Assembly: GCA_002723255.1 (NCBI GenBank)
Contig: PBNW01000018.1
Coordinates: 1-64,000 of the forward strand
Direction: 5' to 3'
Source: Pelagibacterium sp.
GTDB lineage: Bacteria > Pseudomonadota > Alphaproteobacteria > Rhizobiales > Devosiaceae
Length of the DNA: 64,000 nucleotides
This document shows positions 1 to 9,837 of the stretch, piece by piece (position 1 is the first letter of the stretch; each line of letters opens with the position of its first letter). The notes below the pieces were generated by a model. That model was not told where the DNA came from. It worked only from the letters and a program-made list of their open reading frames with translations, and made no database searches. The position numbers were made by a program, and so were the translations under genes.

Positions 1-2
1 TC

Positions 3-221
3 GACGCGCAGGAAGGAATGTGCAATCTCTCCGGGCTACCACTCCAATGGATTGGCGGCGACGATCCCCAGATGTGCTGCTCGCTCGATCGCATCGACAG
101 CGCCGGACACTACGAGGTGGGCAATCTCCAAGTGGTCTGCCAGTTCATCAACTTCTGGAAGGGCGATAGCGACAACGCCGAGTTCCAAAGGCTGTTGATG
201 CTGGTACGCGGAGTTGAATAG
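3..221 (+). CDS. HNH endonuclease-like protein, 3' fragment (starts before the window)
   Basis: The reading frame is open to the left edge, so this is the C-terminal part of a longer gene. The visible 70 or so residues carry a short Cys-x-x-Ser-Gly-x-Pro segment, then SLDRID and GHYEVGNLQVVCQFIN, the arrangement of phage and plasmid HNH-type proteins in which SLDRID-x(n)-GY-x-x-GN-x-Q-x-V-C precedes a final helix. An internal ATG at 18 could start a 67-residue protein, but the match begins just upstream (QEGMC), so I favour a truncated view of a larger gene. It lies on the 3' side of a tRNA gene, a common home for integrated elements. Confidence 0.6.
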   Translation, partial: DAQEGMCNLSGLPLQWIGGDDPQMCCSLDRIDSAGHYEVGNLQVVCQFINFWKGDSDNAEFQRLLMLVRGVE

Positions 222-619
222 GCACGAGCAGCCTATGCTGCAGGATAGTCGGCTGTCATGACCTTGCCATAACTTCTTGCACGTCCGGATGAGGCCGTGT
301 GCTGATTGGCAGAGCCCACGCCATTTCCTTCGTTTGCCCTCCTAACCGGCCGTGGTGGCTTGGAGCCAGCAGACGCTAAGATACAGGATGCCGGACTGTC
401 AGCCCCGACCCCATTCGAATCAGTGTCACGATCTTGAGGCAAGGCAGCTTTTGGGAGTCCGCCGAGGGACTCTAGATGACCAAGACGAGGGCGCAGAGCC
501 GCCTTTGCGTTGCAGGGTGATGGCACTTACTTAGCCGTGTACCGCAGCAAAAATGGGACGTGTCACAGATATTTCACCAAAAGTCTATCCGAGCATGTCG
601 ATCAGACCATTGAAAATAT
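222..619. other. Gene-free stretch between HNH fragment and tRNA-Arg
   Basis: About 400 bases with no frame that looks coding. The open frames here have no recognisable domain, no ribosome binding site and mutually overlapping composition. It sits against the 3' end of the tRNA, where an integrated element would end. I could not find a repeat of the tRNA 3' end inside it. Confidence 0.5.
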
Positions 620-696
<77 letters not shown>

Positions 697-881
697 CCGG
701 GGCGCTGGGCGCCCAAACGGTTCGGCGGGAACCTACTGTAAGCGCGAGCGGGGTGCAACAGGGATTTGACCCGGTGCGACCAGGGAATGGTTCTCGGGGC
801 CCATGGCCTGCAGCGGACCTTGCGGGGTGGCAAACACCGTGCATAGATGCGACTAAAGTCTATCGAGTTGGGAGGCTCGCC

Positions 882-2222
882 TTGGGGGGAAATCGGGATA
901 TAAATGGCTTGGCGTGGCTGCGGCTTCTGGCGGTGACCCTCACTGTTGCCATTGGCGCAGCTCACCCGGCACAGGCCCAGCGGCCCGATGCGCAGGATAT
1001 GCTGGTGGGCTGGAATCGGCTGATTCTTGAACTTGTTCGGCACACGCCCACTTATTCTCCGCCCGTGGCCAGCCGCGCATTTGCCTATCTGGGGGTTACC
1101 GCTTATGAGACGGTGGCAAGCGGGGACGACCGGTTCCTAACGCTCGCCGGCCAGCTCAATGCGCTTGAGCCCCTGCCCACACGGGAACCCGACGCCGCCT
1201 ACGATGAAGCGATCCTGCTGCATGCGGCGATGAGCTTTGGCGCCAATGCGTTTTTCGGCAATACCGGTCCCACTGGCCAGCGCGCCATGAATACCATGGA
1301 CACCCGCACGGCAGCGATGCTGGCCGAGGGGATCGATCAGGAAATCGTTGCCCGCAGCACGACGCTGGGCACCGCAATCGGACAGCATATCCTGGATTGG
1401 TCACTCGATGATGGCGGGGCGGTCGTTGAAAATCTGGGTTTCCCCTATGATTTCGAGACCGTGGAAGACCCCGCTCTCTGGGTCCCCACCAATCGGGTAG
1501 CGGTGCAGCAGGCGCCGCTGTTGCCCGGCTGGGGACACAACCGCCCCTTTGCCATGCCCGCAGGCAACAGTTGTGCTCTGCCGCCACCACCCGCCTTCAG
1601 CCAAGAGCCGGGCTCGGCGTTTTACGAGGAGGCCATGGAGGTCCACGACGCGGTGGTCAACCTGACTGACGAGCAGGAGGCCATCGCCCGGTTCTGGTCG
1701 GACGATCCGATGCTGTCGCCTACGCCGCCGGGCCATTGGATCTTCCTCACGCTCGATGCGCTCGAAGGCAAGGATGCCGATCTCGCCGAAACCGTCGATG
1801 TTCTGGCCCGGCTCGGTATCGTGCTGGCTGATTCATTTATCGGGTGTTGGGACGCAAAATATCAGTACAACCTCGTGCGCCCGGTGACCTATCTCAACCG
1901 ACTGGTCGATCCGAATTGGCAGCCCATCCTGATCACCCCACCCTTTCCCGAATATCCTTCGGGTCATTCCACCCAATCGGGCGCTGCCGCGGGCATGCTG
2001 CAAGCTCATTTCGGCGAAAAGTTCGCTTTTTCCGACCGGACCCATAAAGATGACGGGCTGGCTGTCCGGCACTATTTAAGTTTCTGGGAGGCAGCCGAAG
2101 AAGCGGCGATCTCGCGGCTCTATGGCGGTATTCACTTCCGCTCAGCCATAGAACAGGGGCTCGAACAGGGCTTGTGCATCGCCGGATTCACCAACGCGCT
2201 GGTAACGCGGGGCTCGTCATGA
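882..2222 (+). CDS. Exported vanadium-dependent haloperoxidase-like / PAP2-family protein
   Basis: About 446 residues with an N-terminal signal peptide ending near AHPAQA. The family signature is visible: a Lys/Arg-containing first motif (WDAKYQYNLVRPVTYLNR), EYPSGHSTQSGAAA near residue 357 and RLYGGIHFRSA near residue 415. These are the vanadate/phosphate-binding Arg, Ser-Gly-His and Arg-x5-His elements shared by vanadium haloperoxidases and PAP2 phosphatases. No ATG gives a sensible N-terminus. TTG at 882 preceded by GGGAGG six bases away is chosen; TTG 909 is an alternative. The frame continues upstream across the tRNA, which cannot be coding. The gene is translationally coupled to the next one. 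Substrate (halide oxidation or phosphatase) cannot be decided from sequence. Confidence 0.85.
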   Translation: MGGNRDINGLAWLRLLAVTLTVAIGAAHPAQAQRPDAQDMLVGWNRLILELVRHTPTYSPPVASRAFAYLGVTAYETVASGDDRFLTLAGQLNALEPLPTREPDAAYDEAILLHAAMSFGANAFFGNTGPTGQRAMNTMDTRTAAMLAEGIDQEIVARSTTLGTAIGQHILDWSLDDGGAVVENLGFPYDFETVEDPALWVPTNRVAVQQAPLLPGWGHNRPFAMPAGNSCALPPPPAFSQEPGSAFYEEAMEVHDAVVNLTDEQEAIARFWSDDPMLSPTPPGHWIFLTLDALEGKDADLAETVDVLARLGIVLADSFIGCWDAKYQYNLVRPVTYLNRLVDPNWQPILITPPFPEYPSGHSTQSGAAAGMLQAHFGEKFAFSDRTHKDDGLAVRHYLSFWEAAEEAAISRLYGGIHFRSAIEQGLEQGLCIAGFTNALVTRGSS

Positions 2223-3808
2223 TGCGATTTGCGATCGGGGTAATCCTTCTTGCGGCACCCGCGTTGGGTCAGGAGTCAACCATTCCACGTTTTGTCGAGG
2301 TCACCGACAGCGCCGAGATCGACAGCGTCTTTTCGGGCGAGTGGGAGTATATGGTGGGCGGGGGTGTAGCCGTCTTTGATTGTGACGCCAACAGCTTGCC
2401 CGATATGGTGTTGGCCGGTGGCTCCGCTATGGCAAAATTATACCGCAACACCGGCGAAGTTGGCGGCGCGCTCAGCTTTGCAGAAGCGGCAAGCGGGTTG
2501 GAGATGGACGCCGTAACCGGCGCCTATCCCCTCGATATCAACAGCGACGGCATTATGGATGTGGTACTGCTGAGGGTGGGTGAAAACCAGCTCATGCGCG
2601 GGCTGGGCGATTGCCGGTTCGAAAGCGCCAACACCGATTGGGGGTTTGATGGTGGGGACGGCTGGTCCACGGCCTTTGCCGCCACCTGGGAGGCCGGGCA
2701 AAGCTGGCCGACAATCGCCATCGGCAATTATGTCGATCGATATGAAACGATGATGCCCTGGGGATCGTGCACCGACAACTGGCTGCACCGTCCGGACATC
2801 ACTGACGATCGTTTCGGCGGGCCGATCCCGCTGACACCGAGCTATTGCGCGCTTTCGATGCTGTTTACCGACTGGAACCGGTCGGGCACGCCATCGCTGC
2901 GCGTTTCCAATGACAGGGAGTATTACAAGGGCGGGCAGGAACAGCTCTGGCGCATCCATGCCGGCTTGGCGCCTGAACTTTACGGCCCCGACGACGGCTG
3001 GCAGCGGTTGCGCATCTGGGGCATGGGCATTGCCGGCCACGATCTCAATTCAGATGGCTATCCAGAATATTTCCTCACCTCGATGGCCGACAACAAGCTT
3101 CAGGTGCTGTCCGAAATTCCTGACGCGGGCGCCCCGCTTCCGGTCTATTCCGACCTTGCCTATGCGCGCGGCGTCACCGCGCACCGCCCCTATACTGGCG
3201 GAGAGATCAAGCCCTCGACGGCATGGCATGCCCAATTCGAGGACATCAACAATGACGGGCTGACCGATCTGTTCGTCGCCAAGGGCAATGTGTGGGAGAT
3301 GCCCGATTTCGCGCTGCTCGATCCCAATAATCTACTGCTCCAGCAGCCGGACGGCACGTTCTTCGAAGCGGGAGAAGAGGCGGGGGTTGCCAGTCTTCTG
3401 ACCGCGCGCGGCGCAGCACTGGCCGATTTCAATCTCGACGGTCGGCTCGATCTCGTCGTCGTCAATCGGCACGCCAACGCCCAGCTTTGGCAAAATGTCA
3501 GCGACAATTTGGGCAACTGGCTGGCAATAGCCCCCCACCAGTCTGGCGCCAATCGCGATGCCATCGGCGGTTGGATCGAGGTGCGGACGGGCGATGGTGT
3601 TCAGCGCCGCGAGATCACATCGGGCGGCGGGCATGTGAGCGGGGTCGCGGGATTTGCTCATTTCGGGCTGGGCGATGCGCAAAGGGCGGATATCCGTATG
3701 CTCTGGCCTGACGGCACCGAAGGTGAATGGCAGGCCGTACAAGCGGGAGTCTTTTACAGTCTCGAACGCGATGCGCCATTGGCGCGCCGGCATCCGGACG
3801 CGAACTGA
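2219..3808 (+). CDS. Exported FG-GAP/VCBS repeat protein with ASPIC/UnbV domain (CRTAC1-like)
   Basis: About 529 residues beginning with a signal peptide (MMRFAIGVILLAAPALG). The body has several FG-GAP/VCBS-type calcium-binding loops such as DCDANSLPD, DINSDGIMD, DINNDGLTD and DFNLDGRLD, expected to form a beta-propeller. The C-terminal ~90 residues match the ASPIC/UnbV domain (NRDAIGGWIEVRTGDG, FGLGDAQRAD, WPDGTEG). The start overlaps the upstream stop as ATGA, so the two proteins are probably made together. CRTAC1-like proteins often sit beside vanadium haloperoxidase-like genes; the joint function is not known to me. Confidence 0.85.
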   Translation: MMRFAIGVILLAAPALGQESTIPRFVEVTDSAEIDSVFSGEWEYMVGGGVAVFDCDANSLPDMVLAGGSAMAKLYRNTGEVGGALSFAEAASGLEMDAVTGAYPLDINSDGIMDVVLLRVGENQLMRGLGDCRFESANTDWGFDGGDGWSTAFAATWEAGQSWPTIAIGNYVDRYETMMPWGSCTDNWLHRPDITDDRFGGPIPLTPSYCALSMLFTDWNRSGTPSLRVSNDREYYKGGQEQLWRIHAGLAPELYGPDDGWQRLRIWGMGIAGHDLNSDGYPEYFLTSMADNKLQVLSEIPDAGAPLPVYSDLAYARGVTAHRPYTGGEIKPSTAWHAQFEDINNDGLTDLFVAKGNVWEMPDFALLDPNNLLLQQPDGTFFEAGEEAGVASLLTARGAALADFNLDGRLDLVVVNRHANAQLWQNVSDNLGNWLAIAPHQSGANRDAIGGWIEVRTGDGVQRREITSGGGHVSGVAGFAHFGLGDAQRADIRMLWPDGTEGEWQAVQAGVFYSLERDAPLARRHPDAN

Positions 3809-3864
3809 AAAACCATAAGCCAAAATGTCGGCTGACCTAGAGATAGCTCGTCCTTGGGGCAGGA

Positions 3865-3883
3865 CGCGGGACATGATCCCGCG
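3865..3883. terminator. Hairpin upstream of the RibD-domain gene
   Basis: CGCGGGA and TCCCGCG pair perfectly around a five-base CATGA loop in the gap between the CRTAC1-like gene and the next gene. There is no T tract, so termination is uncertain; it may simply be a leader hairpin. Confidence 0.35.
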
Positions 3884-3907
3884 CGGCGCGCTCAAAGGAG
3901 AGATGAA

Positions 3908-4525
3908 ATGAGAAAGCTCAGTGTTGCTGCCTTTGTCAGTCTTGACGGGGTTGTGCAGGGCCCTGGCGGCCCGCAGGAAGATACCGATAACGGCTTTACG
4001 CTCGGCGGATGGACGGTGCCCTATTTCGACGAAGCCGTCGGCAAGGCCATGGAGGCCATTCTTTCCGATCCGTACGATCTGTTGCTGGGTCGCCGGACCT
4101 ATGAGATCTTTGCCAATCACTGGCCAAAGCTCGAGGGGCAAGACGAATTGGCCGACGAGTTCGGCGCCATCAACAAATATGTCGCCACCTGCAACCCCGG
4201 CTATGCAACGGACTGGCAAAACAGCCATGTTCTCAAGGGCGATGCCGTTGCGGCGGTGCGCCAGCTCAAAACCGAAGAGGGGCGAAACCTTCTCACGCAA
4301 GGTTCGGCGCAATTGATCCAAGCGCTATTCGCCTCAGACGTGGTCGATGAAATTCACACCCTCACCTTCCCGGTGCTGCTGGGAAAGGGCAAGCGGCTGT
4401 TCGGTGGCGGCGAGGCGCCCAGTGCGCTGAGGCTGATCGGTTCGGTCACCTCACCGAGCGGGGTTACCATCAACCGCTACGGAGTTGCCGGCGCGGTCCA
4501 GACGGGAAGCTTCGCGCTGGAATAG
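3908..4525 (+). CDS. Dihydrofolate reductase family protein (RibD C-terminal domain)
   Basis: 205 residues starting MRKLSVAAFVSLDGVVQGPG, the typical opening of stand-alone RibD-C/DHFR-like proteins, followed by LLLGRRTYEIFANHWP and a C-terminal GSAQLIQALF...VVDEIHTLTFPVLLGKGKRLF segment. These are the NADPH-fold motifs of the family. AAGGAG at 3895-3900 supports the ATG at 3908. Members are mostly uncharacterised reductases; the sequence does not show the substrate. It converges on a YciI-family gene with a strong shared hairpin between them. Confidence 0.9.
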   Translation: MRKLSVAAFVSLDGVVQGPGGPQEDTDNGFTLGGWTVPYFDEAVGKAMEAILSDPYDLLLGRRTYEIFANHWPKLEGQDELADEFGAINKYVATCNPGYATDWQNSHVLKGDAVAAVRQLKTEEGRNLLTQGSAQLIQALFASDVVDEIHTLTFPVLLGKGKRLFGGGEAPSALRLIGSVTSPSGVTINRYGVAGAVQTGSFALE

Positions 4526-4532
4526 GCATCAA

Positions 4533-4555
4533 GGGCGCCGATCGTTTCGGCGCCC
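4533..4555. terminator. Shared hairpin between convergent genes
   Basis: GGGCGCCGA and TCGGCGCCC form a perfect 9-bp stem around TCGTT, exactly in the 38-bp gap between two convergent genes. It probably ends transcription in both directions, although neither side has a long T run. Confidence 0.6.
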
Positions 4556-4563
4556 CCATGCTG

Positions 4564-4908
4564 TCAGCCCATCGACATGATCTCGAGCAGTTCCACTTCG
4601 CCCTCCCACTGCGGCCAGTGGGTCTCGTGCAGTTCGAGAAATTTACGAACCCAGGCGACGGCCTCAGCCTCGCTGTCGAGCTCGTAGATGGCAAAGCCGG
4701 CGACCACTTCCTTGGTCTCGGTGAAGGGGCCGTCCACCTTGAGCTTGCCCTTTTTGATCGCGCCCAACCCCATTCTGGCCATGCCGCCATTGTCGATGAG
4801 CTTGGGCCCGGCCTCCTGGGCCAAACCCCCGATCGCCATCATCAGTTCGGCGGGCGGCTGGCCGATTTCGGCCGCGTTGGTGGTGGTCACCATGGTGAGA
4901 TATTTCAT
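4564..4908 (-). CDS. YciI/DGPF-domain family protein
   Basis: 114 residues beginning MKYLTMVTTT. The diagnostic segment is DGPFTETKEVVAGFAIYEL, matching the DGPF domain, a dimeric ferredoxin-like fold related to YciI. The start at 4908 has GGAG nine bases upstream; the longer frame to 4941 lacks a ribosome binding site. In other bacteria these small proteins are often encoded next to ECF sigma factors, but none is nearby here. Function unknown. Confidence 0.85.
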   Translation of the reverse strand: MKYLTMVTTTNAAEIGQPPAELMMAIGGLAQEAGPKLIDNGGMARMGLGAIKKGKLKVDGPFTETKEVVAGFAIYELDSEAEAVAWVRKFLELHETHWPQWEGEVELLEIMSMG

Positions 4909-5009
4909 CTGTCCGTTCTCCATATTGAGCCGACCCGCCATGCGGGCCGACCAAAGGACGACCGGAGCTTAGGCCACCCGACATTTTTTATTCAGACAGA
5001 AAATCTGGA

Positions 5010-6824
5010 TCAATCATCCATCTTGAGCGCCTTGATGAAAGCTTCCTGGGGGATTTCGACCTTGCCGAACTGGCGCATTTTCTTTTTCCCCTCCTTCTGC
5101 TTTTCGAGCAGCTTGCGCTTGCGGGTCGCGTCGCCGCCATAGCATTTGGCGGTCACGTCCTTGCGCATGGCGCGCACCGTCTCGCGGGCGATGATGCGCC
5201 CACCGATGGCGGCCTGGATGGGAATGACGAACAGGTGCGGGGGGATCAGATCCTTCAATTTTTCGCACATCTGGCGTCCGCGATGCTCGGCCTGGGAACG
5301 GTGCACCAGCATCGAGAGCGCATCGACCGGCTCGGCGTTGACCAGAATACTCATCTTGACCAGATCGCCGGCGCGATAATCGTCGAGCTGGTAATCGAAA
5401 CTCGCATAGCCCTTGGAGATCGATTTGAGCCGATCGTAGAAATCGAACACGACTTCGTTGAGCGGCAGATCATATTCCACCATGGCCCGCTGGCCGACAT
5501 AACTCAGATTGGTCTGGATGCCGCGCCGGTCCTGGCAGAGCTTCAAAATCGCGCCGAGGTAATCGTCGGGCGTCAGAATCGTCGCCTTGATCCAGGGCTC
5601 GCGGATTTCCTCGATCTTGACCACATCGGGCAGGTCGGCCGGATTGTGCAGCAACAGCTCTGTGCCGTCAGTCATCTGCACCTCATAGACCACGGAGGGC
5701 GCCGTGGTGATGAGATCGAGATTGAACTCGCGGGTCAGCCGCTCCTGGATGATCTCGAGATGCAAAAGTCCCAGAAAGCCGCAACGGAACCCAAACCCAA
5801 GCGCCGCCGAAGTTTCCATCTCGAAGGAAAAGCTCGCATCGTTCAAGCGCAGCTTGCCCATGGCAGCCCGCAGATCTTCGAAATCCGACGCATCGACCGG
5901 AAACAGGCCGCAGAACACAACGGGCTGGGCCGGACGGAAACCGGGAAGCGGTTCGGCCGTCGGCTTTCTGTCGTCGGTAATGGTGTCGCCGACATTGGTA
6001 TCGGCCACTTCCTTGATCGAGGCGGTGAAGAACCCGATTTCGCCTGGCCCCAGTTCGCCCACTTCGACAAGCTTGGGGGTAAACACACCCACCCGGTCGA
6101 GTTCATAGGAGGCGCCTGCCTGCATCATGCGGATCTTCTGGCCCTTCCTGATACGTCCGTCGATCACCCGGATCAGCACCACCACGCCCAGATAGAGGTC
6201 GTACCAGCTGTCGACAAGCATGGCCTTGAGCGGAGCATTCTCATCGCCTTTCGGCGCTGGCAGACGCTCGACGATTGCGGCTAATACCTTGTCGATCCCC
6301 AGCCCGGTCTTGGCGGAAATTTCCACCGCCTCGGAGGCATCGATGCCGATCACGTCCTCGATCTGCTGCTTGACGCGCTCGGGTTCGGCGGCCGGCAGAT
6401 CGATCTTGTTTAATACCGGCACGATCTCGTGGTTCACCTCGATGGCGTGATAGACATTGGCCAATGTCTGCGCCTCGACGCCCTGGGCGGCATCGACAAC
6501 AAGGAGCGAGCCTTCGCACGCGGCGAGCGAGCGGTTGACCTCATATGCAAAATCGACATGGCCCGGGGTATCGATCAGGTTGAGCACATAGTGCTCGCCA
6601 TCGGTGTGCTCATATTCGAGCCGCACGGTCTGGGCCTTGATGGTGATGCCCCGCTCGCGCTCGATATCCATGGAATCGAGAACCTGCTCTTTCATCTCGC
6701 GCAGATCGAGCCCGCCAGTGAGCTGGATCAGGCGGTCGGCAAGCGTCGATTTCCCGTGGTCGATGTGGGCCACGATGGAAAAATTGCGGATCCGGGAAAG
6801 CGGGGTCTTCTGCGGTGTTTTCAT
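5010..6824 (-). CDS. lepA: Elongation factor 4 (back-translocating GTPase LepA)
   Basis: 604 residues, the usual length for LepA. G1 is [14 protein letters not shown], the switch region contains [11 protein letters not shown]3 is DTPGHVDF and G4 is [11 protein letters not shown]. The C-terminal LepA-specific domain ends with [18 protein letters not shown]. It is a ribosome-binding GTPase that acts on stalled or mispositioned ribosomes. The open frame runs 127 codons further upstream, but that part is a shadow of the divergent gene and has no homology; [16 protein letters not shown] is the normal N-terminus. Confidence 0.98.
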   Translation of the reverse strand: MKTPQKTPLSRIRNFSIVAHIDHGKSTLADRLIQLTGGLDLREMKEQVLDSMDIERERGITIKAQTVRLEYEHTDGEHYVLNLIDTPGHVDFAYEVNRSLAACEGSLLVVDAAQGVEAQTLANVYHAIEVNHEIVPVLNKIDLPAAEPERVKQQIEDVIGIDASEAVEISAKTGLGIDKVLAAIVERLPAPKGDENAPLKAMLVDSWYDLYLGVVVLIRVIDGRIRKGQKIRMMQAGASYELDRVGVFTPKLVEVGELGPGEIGFFTASIKEVADTNVGDTITDDRKPTAEPLPGFRPAQPVVFCGLFPVDASDFEDLRAAMGKLRLNDASFSFEMETSAALGFGFRCGFLGLLHLEIIQERLTREFNLDLITTAPSVVYEVQMTDGTELLLHNPADLPDVVKIEEIREPWIKATILTPDDYLGAILKLCQDRRGIQTNLSYVGQRAMVEYDLPLNEVVFDFYDRLKSISKGYASFDYQLDDYRAGDLVKMSILVNAEPVDALSMLVHRSQAEHRGRQMCEKLKDLIPPHLFVIPIQAAIGGRIIARETVRAMRKDVTAKCYGGDATRKRKLLEKQKEGKKKMRQFGKVEIPQEAFIKALKMDD

Positions 6825-6950
6825 GGGGCCGCTGATAGCAGCAAACGCGGCGTTTCGGGAAGATGGTTTGTGCGCGGTTAACGCGAGTTTTGGCAACATG
6901 TCGCGGCTTTGCGCGTTGGAGATGGGTCTGATCGCCTTTCGGAGCCGCAA

Positions 6951-7715
6951 ATGACCCGCATCGCCGTGCTGTTTTCTTTGGTCCTGTTCACAGCAATGCC
7001 GACCATCGGCCAGGAAATCCAGGCCGAGCCCCCGCTGCCCCAACCGCGCCCCGAAGAGTTGGGCGGCGACAATGGGGTTGAGGAGGCGCCTCTCGCCGAG
7101 CCCGAGACCAAGCAAGTGGATAAGCCCGAGCGGCAAACCGGCGAACTCGAACGCGTCTATCAGGCCGCCTGTCCGGCCCTGCTCACCGGATCGATTATCG
7201 GACAAATGGTGTCGCCTCTATCGGAAGGCAGTTGCGGGTTGCAAAGCCCGATCGCGGTGTCAGGTATTGTCGTCAATGGAAGGGAAATCCCGCTTTCGGG
7301 CACGCCGGTCACCAATTGCACGATGGCCACCGCGTTGGCCGATTGGGCCGGCGAGGTCGATGCCTATGCCGTCGCGGTGCTCGATACAGAAATTGAAAGC
7401 CTCGTCACCGGGCCGGGCTACACCTGCCGCCTGCGCAATGGGGCCGATACGGGGTTCGTATCCGAACACGGCCTGGGCAACGCGATCGACATCACCGCCG
7501 TCGATTTGGTCGATGGGAGCACCATTTCGGTGCTTGACGATTGGCGTGCCCTGCCGGCCCAGCCGGAAGCCAAATTCTTAGGCTTTGCCCATTCGGCGGC
7601 GTGTGGGCGGTTCACAACGGTCCTCGGCCCCGAAGCCAATTCCGAACACGAGGACCATTTCCACTTCGATCTGGGCTGTCACGGCCAAAGCTGCACAGCC
7701 CAGATCTGTGAATAG
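6951..7715 (+). CDS. Exported extensin-like family protein
   Basis: 254 residues with a signal peptide ([20 protein letters not shown]) and a proline-rich linker ([11 protein letters not shown]). The extensin-like C-terminal domain follows: [39 protein letters not shown] and [12 protein letters not shown], with several conserved Cys and a His/Asp cluster resembling D-Ala-D-Ala peptidase-type metal sites. It is likely a periplasmic, cell-wall-associated protein. GGAG six bases upstream supports ATG 6951. It is transcribed divergently from lepA. Confidence 0.88.
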   Translation: MTRIAVLFSLVLFTAMPTIGQEIQAEPPLPQPRPEELGGDNGVEEAPLAEPETKQVDKPERQTGELERVYQAACPALLTGSIIGQMVSPLSEGSCGLQSPIAVSGIVVNGREIPLSGTPVTNCTMATALADWAGEVDAYAVAVLDTEIESLVTGPGYTCRLRNGADTGFVSEHGLGNAIDITAVDLVDGSTISVLDDWRALPAQPEAKFLGFAHSAACGRFTTVLGPEANSEHEDHFHFDLGCHGQSCTAQICE

Positions 7716-7717
7716 AC

Positions 7718-8587
7718 CTACTGGGTAAGGCTCATTGCGATCAGCGCACCCTGTTGCATCTGGGGCACCAGAACCATCGACTCGTGGGCAGAAATATCGG
7801 CAGCGCCGGCGCCCACAGTGGCGAGTTCGACAGTGTCCCCATCGCGCCAGCCATAGATGGTGCCGGTCGGGTTGTCATTAAAGACGATGATATCGCCGAT
7901 GGCCGCCACCCCGTCGATAGCGCCGATTTCAGTGGCACCATCCAGCGGGGTTACACCGGTGGCGTTCCCGTCGACGCCATAGAGTCCTCCCGGTGTCCCG
8001 AAGGTGAAATTTTCGCCCATATCGGCACCCATCGAGCCGACGATGATCTGCCCGTCATGGGCAAAAAGCCCATTGGGGAAGGTAATCCCGTCATCGGGGC
8101 CGAACCAGATCGACGCCTCGCCATCGGCATAGCGCCAGATGGTCTGGCCGAACATGTCGGAAATGTAGACATTGCCATCATCATCGGCGGTGACATCATT
8201 GGGAAACGCTGCACCTTGCATGGTGACGGTTTCCACAAGCGTCCCGTCGTCCAACGAGACAATATGGAAGCCCATATTGTCGGCGACAAACAACTGGCCG
8301 TCGACGATGGCCATGCCGCGCGGGTCCTGCAGGCCGGTCACCCATTGCTCCTCGACCATCTCGCCATCGGGCGAGACGAGCGAGAGATAACCGTTTTCGC
8401 CGGCCTCGGCGCCCATGGCGACCATGTTGCCGATGATGATGCGCTCGTTGGCGGTGTCGTAAATCACCGATTCTGGCATCTGGAACCCTTCCAGGCGCCA
8501 GGATTCGGTCAGTTCCATGCCCAGGGCCGGCAGTGCAAGGGTCGATGCGGCGCAAGCCGCCAGAAGGGCGAGCGTCAGATTTTTCAT
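7718..8587 (-). CDS. Exported SMP-30/NHL-type beta-propeller protein
   Basis: 289 residues with a signal peptide (MKNLTLALLAACAASTLALPALG). Repeating blades follow, for example VADNMGFHIVSLDDGTLV, FPNDVTADDDGNVYISD and FPNGLFAHDGQIIVGS, typical of SMP-30/gluconolactonase-like propellers. The start at 8587 is supported by GAGGAGA eight bases upstream. No complete lactonase metal site can be confirmed by eye, so substrate and activity are open. It converges tightly on the extensin-like gene. Confidence 0.75.
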   Translation of the reverse strand: MKNLTLALLAACAASTLALPALGMELTESWRLEGFQMPESVIYDTANERIIIGNMVAMGAEAGENGYLSLVSPDGEMVEEQWVTGLQDPRGMAIVDGQLFVADNMGFHIVSLDDGTLVETVTMQGAAFPNDVTADDDGNVYISDMFGQTIWRYADGEASIWFGPDDGITFPNGLFAHDGQIIVGSMGADMGENFTFGTPGGLYGVDGNATGVTPLDGATEIGAIDGVAAIGDIIVFNDNPTGTIYGWRDGDTVELATVGAGAADISAHESMVLVPQMQQGALIAMSLTQ

Positions 8588-8637
8588 GGGTCTTCTCCTC
8601 ATCTGGGCGCCATCCACCCGGCGCCCGAGGTCAAACT

Positions 8638-8820
8638 TTAGCAATCTGACCGCGGCCTGTCATGTGCGACCATGGGGCAATGGGCTTCCTGGCGCGGGTG
8701 ATAGGCCGGCAGGTCGGCCAGAGTGTGCAAATCGAGATGGTCCAGCGCTTCGAAATCGTGCGGTCGGGTTCCGATCTGGGGATCGGGCTCAGTGAGAAAC
8801 CGGAAGAGTGCTTTTAACAT
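8638..8820 (-). CDS. Small hypothetical protein (60 aa)
   Basis: 60 residues, rich in His, Asp and Pro after a basic amphipathic start (MLKALFRFLTEPDPQ). A weak AAGG lies about nine bases upstream. It sits between the propeller gene and the divergent LysR gene, in the position often taken by a target of the regulator. I do not recognise a family; it may be a genuine small gene or a chance frame. Confidence 0.4.
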   Translation of the reverse strand: MLKALFRFLTEPDPQIGTRPHDFEALDHLDLHTLADLPAYHPRQEAHCPMVAHDRPRSDC

Positions 8821-8913
8821 TTGTCGTGGCCTTGGATAAATTTTCCCTCAGTATCGACCAGCAGAACAGCTGCGACCATCGACATCTTCTGCACCCGCGT
8901 TTAGAAAAACTAT

Positions 8914-9837
8914 ATGGATGAAGCGACCACCATTCCCTTCAATGCCCTCCATGCCCTCGCTCTTGTGGCGCGGCACGGGGCGCTTGGCCCAGCCGCCGGG
9001 GCGCTCGGCGTGACGCCGGGCGCTGTCAGTCAGCAGATTCGCCGCGCGGAGGACCGGTGTGGGCTGGCTCTGTTTGAGCGCACGACCAAAGGGCTGGTGC
9101 CCACCCGTGCCCTCTTGGCGGTTCTGGCCGATCTCGAGGCCGGGTTTGTCGCCCTTGGCCGCGCGCAGGCAGGTCTCATGGCGCCCTCACAGGACCGTAA
9201 CCTTCTGACCGTCACCGTGGGCAATGTTTTTGCTTCGCGCTGGCTCATCTGGCGGTTGGCCGATCTGGGTGCCGTCCATCCCGAGATCGAGCTGAAACTC
9301 CTGACCACCGGCGCACTTGTCGATCTCGGACGACCGGACGTCGATTGCGCCATCCGGTTCGGGGCCGGTGACTGGCCGGGCGTTATGGCAGAGCCCATCG
9401 GCACCCATGCGGTGTTTCCCGTCTGCGCGCCCGGACTGGCCGAGCGGCTCAAAACGCCGGCTGATCTGGCCAATGTTCCCGTCATCATGGATCAGGCGTC
9501 TATGCTTTCATGGCCCGACTGGCTGGCGGCCGTGGGCCAGACGGGTCTGAAACTTTCGGGCCCCGCGATTTCCGATCCTGCCCTGGCTTTCGACGCGGCC
9601 ATTGCCGGCCAGGGCGTGCTGTTGGCGCTTGGCATCACGGCCGAATATGGACTGGAGCGCGGTCAGGTGGTCGCTCCGTTCCCCACCATTACGCATTCGA
9701 AATTCGGCTACTGGTTTGCGACTGCCAGGGGTCGTGAGTTGCCTGCCCGCACACGCAAATTCCGCTCATGGCTGGTGAGCCAGATGGAAGCGTGCGAAAC
9801 CGCGACGCAAAAGGTGGTTGCCAGCCACGCCCTATAG
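8914..9837 (+). CDS. LysR-family transcriptional regulator (GcvA-like)
   Basis: 307 residues. The N-terminal winged helix (FNALHALALVARHGALGPAAGALGVTPGAVSQQI...LFERTTKGLVPT) is a standard LysR domain, and the spacing to the substrate domain fits the GcvA-like subgroup. The effector domain (residues ~95-300) includes VDCAIRFGAGDWPG. It is divergent from the small gene at 8638-8820. Its stop codon lies inside the iron-box palindrome of the following gene. Effector unknown. Confidence 0.9.
   Translation: MDEATTIPFNALHALALVARHGALGPAAGALGVTPGAVSQQIRRAEDRCGLALFERTTKGLVPTRALLAVLADLEAGFVALGRAQAGLMAPSQDRNLLTVTVGNVFASRWLIWRLADLGAVHPEIELKLLTTGALVDLGRPDVDCAIRFGAGDWPGVMAEPIGTHAVFPVCAPGLAERLKTPADLANVPVIMDQASMLSWPDWLAAVGQTGLKLSGPAISDPALAFDAAIAGQGVLLALGITAEYGLERGQVVAPFPTITHSKFGYWFATARGRELPARTRKFRSWLVSQMEACETATQKVVASHAL

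Noticed and set aside
6825-7205. N-terminal extension of LepA
   Set aside because: It is a shadow of the divergent extensin-like gene; normal LepA proteins start at MKTPQ-like sequence.
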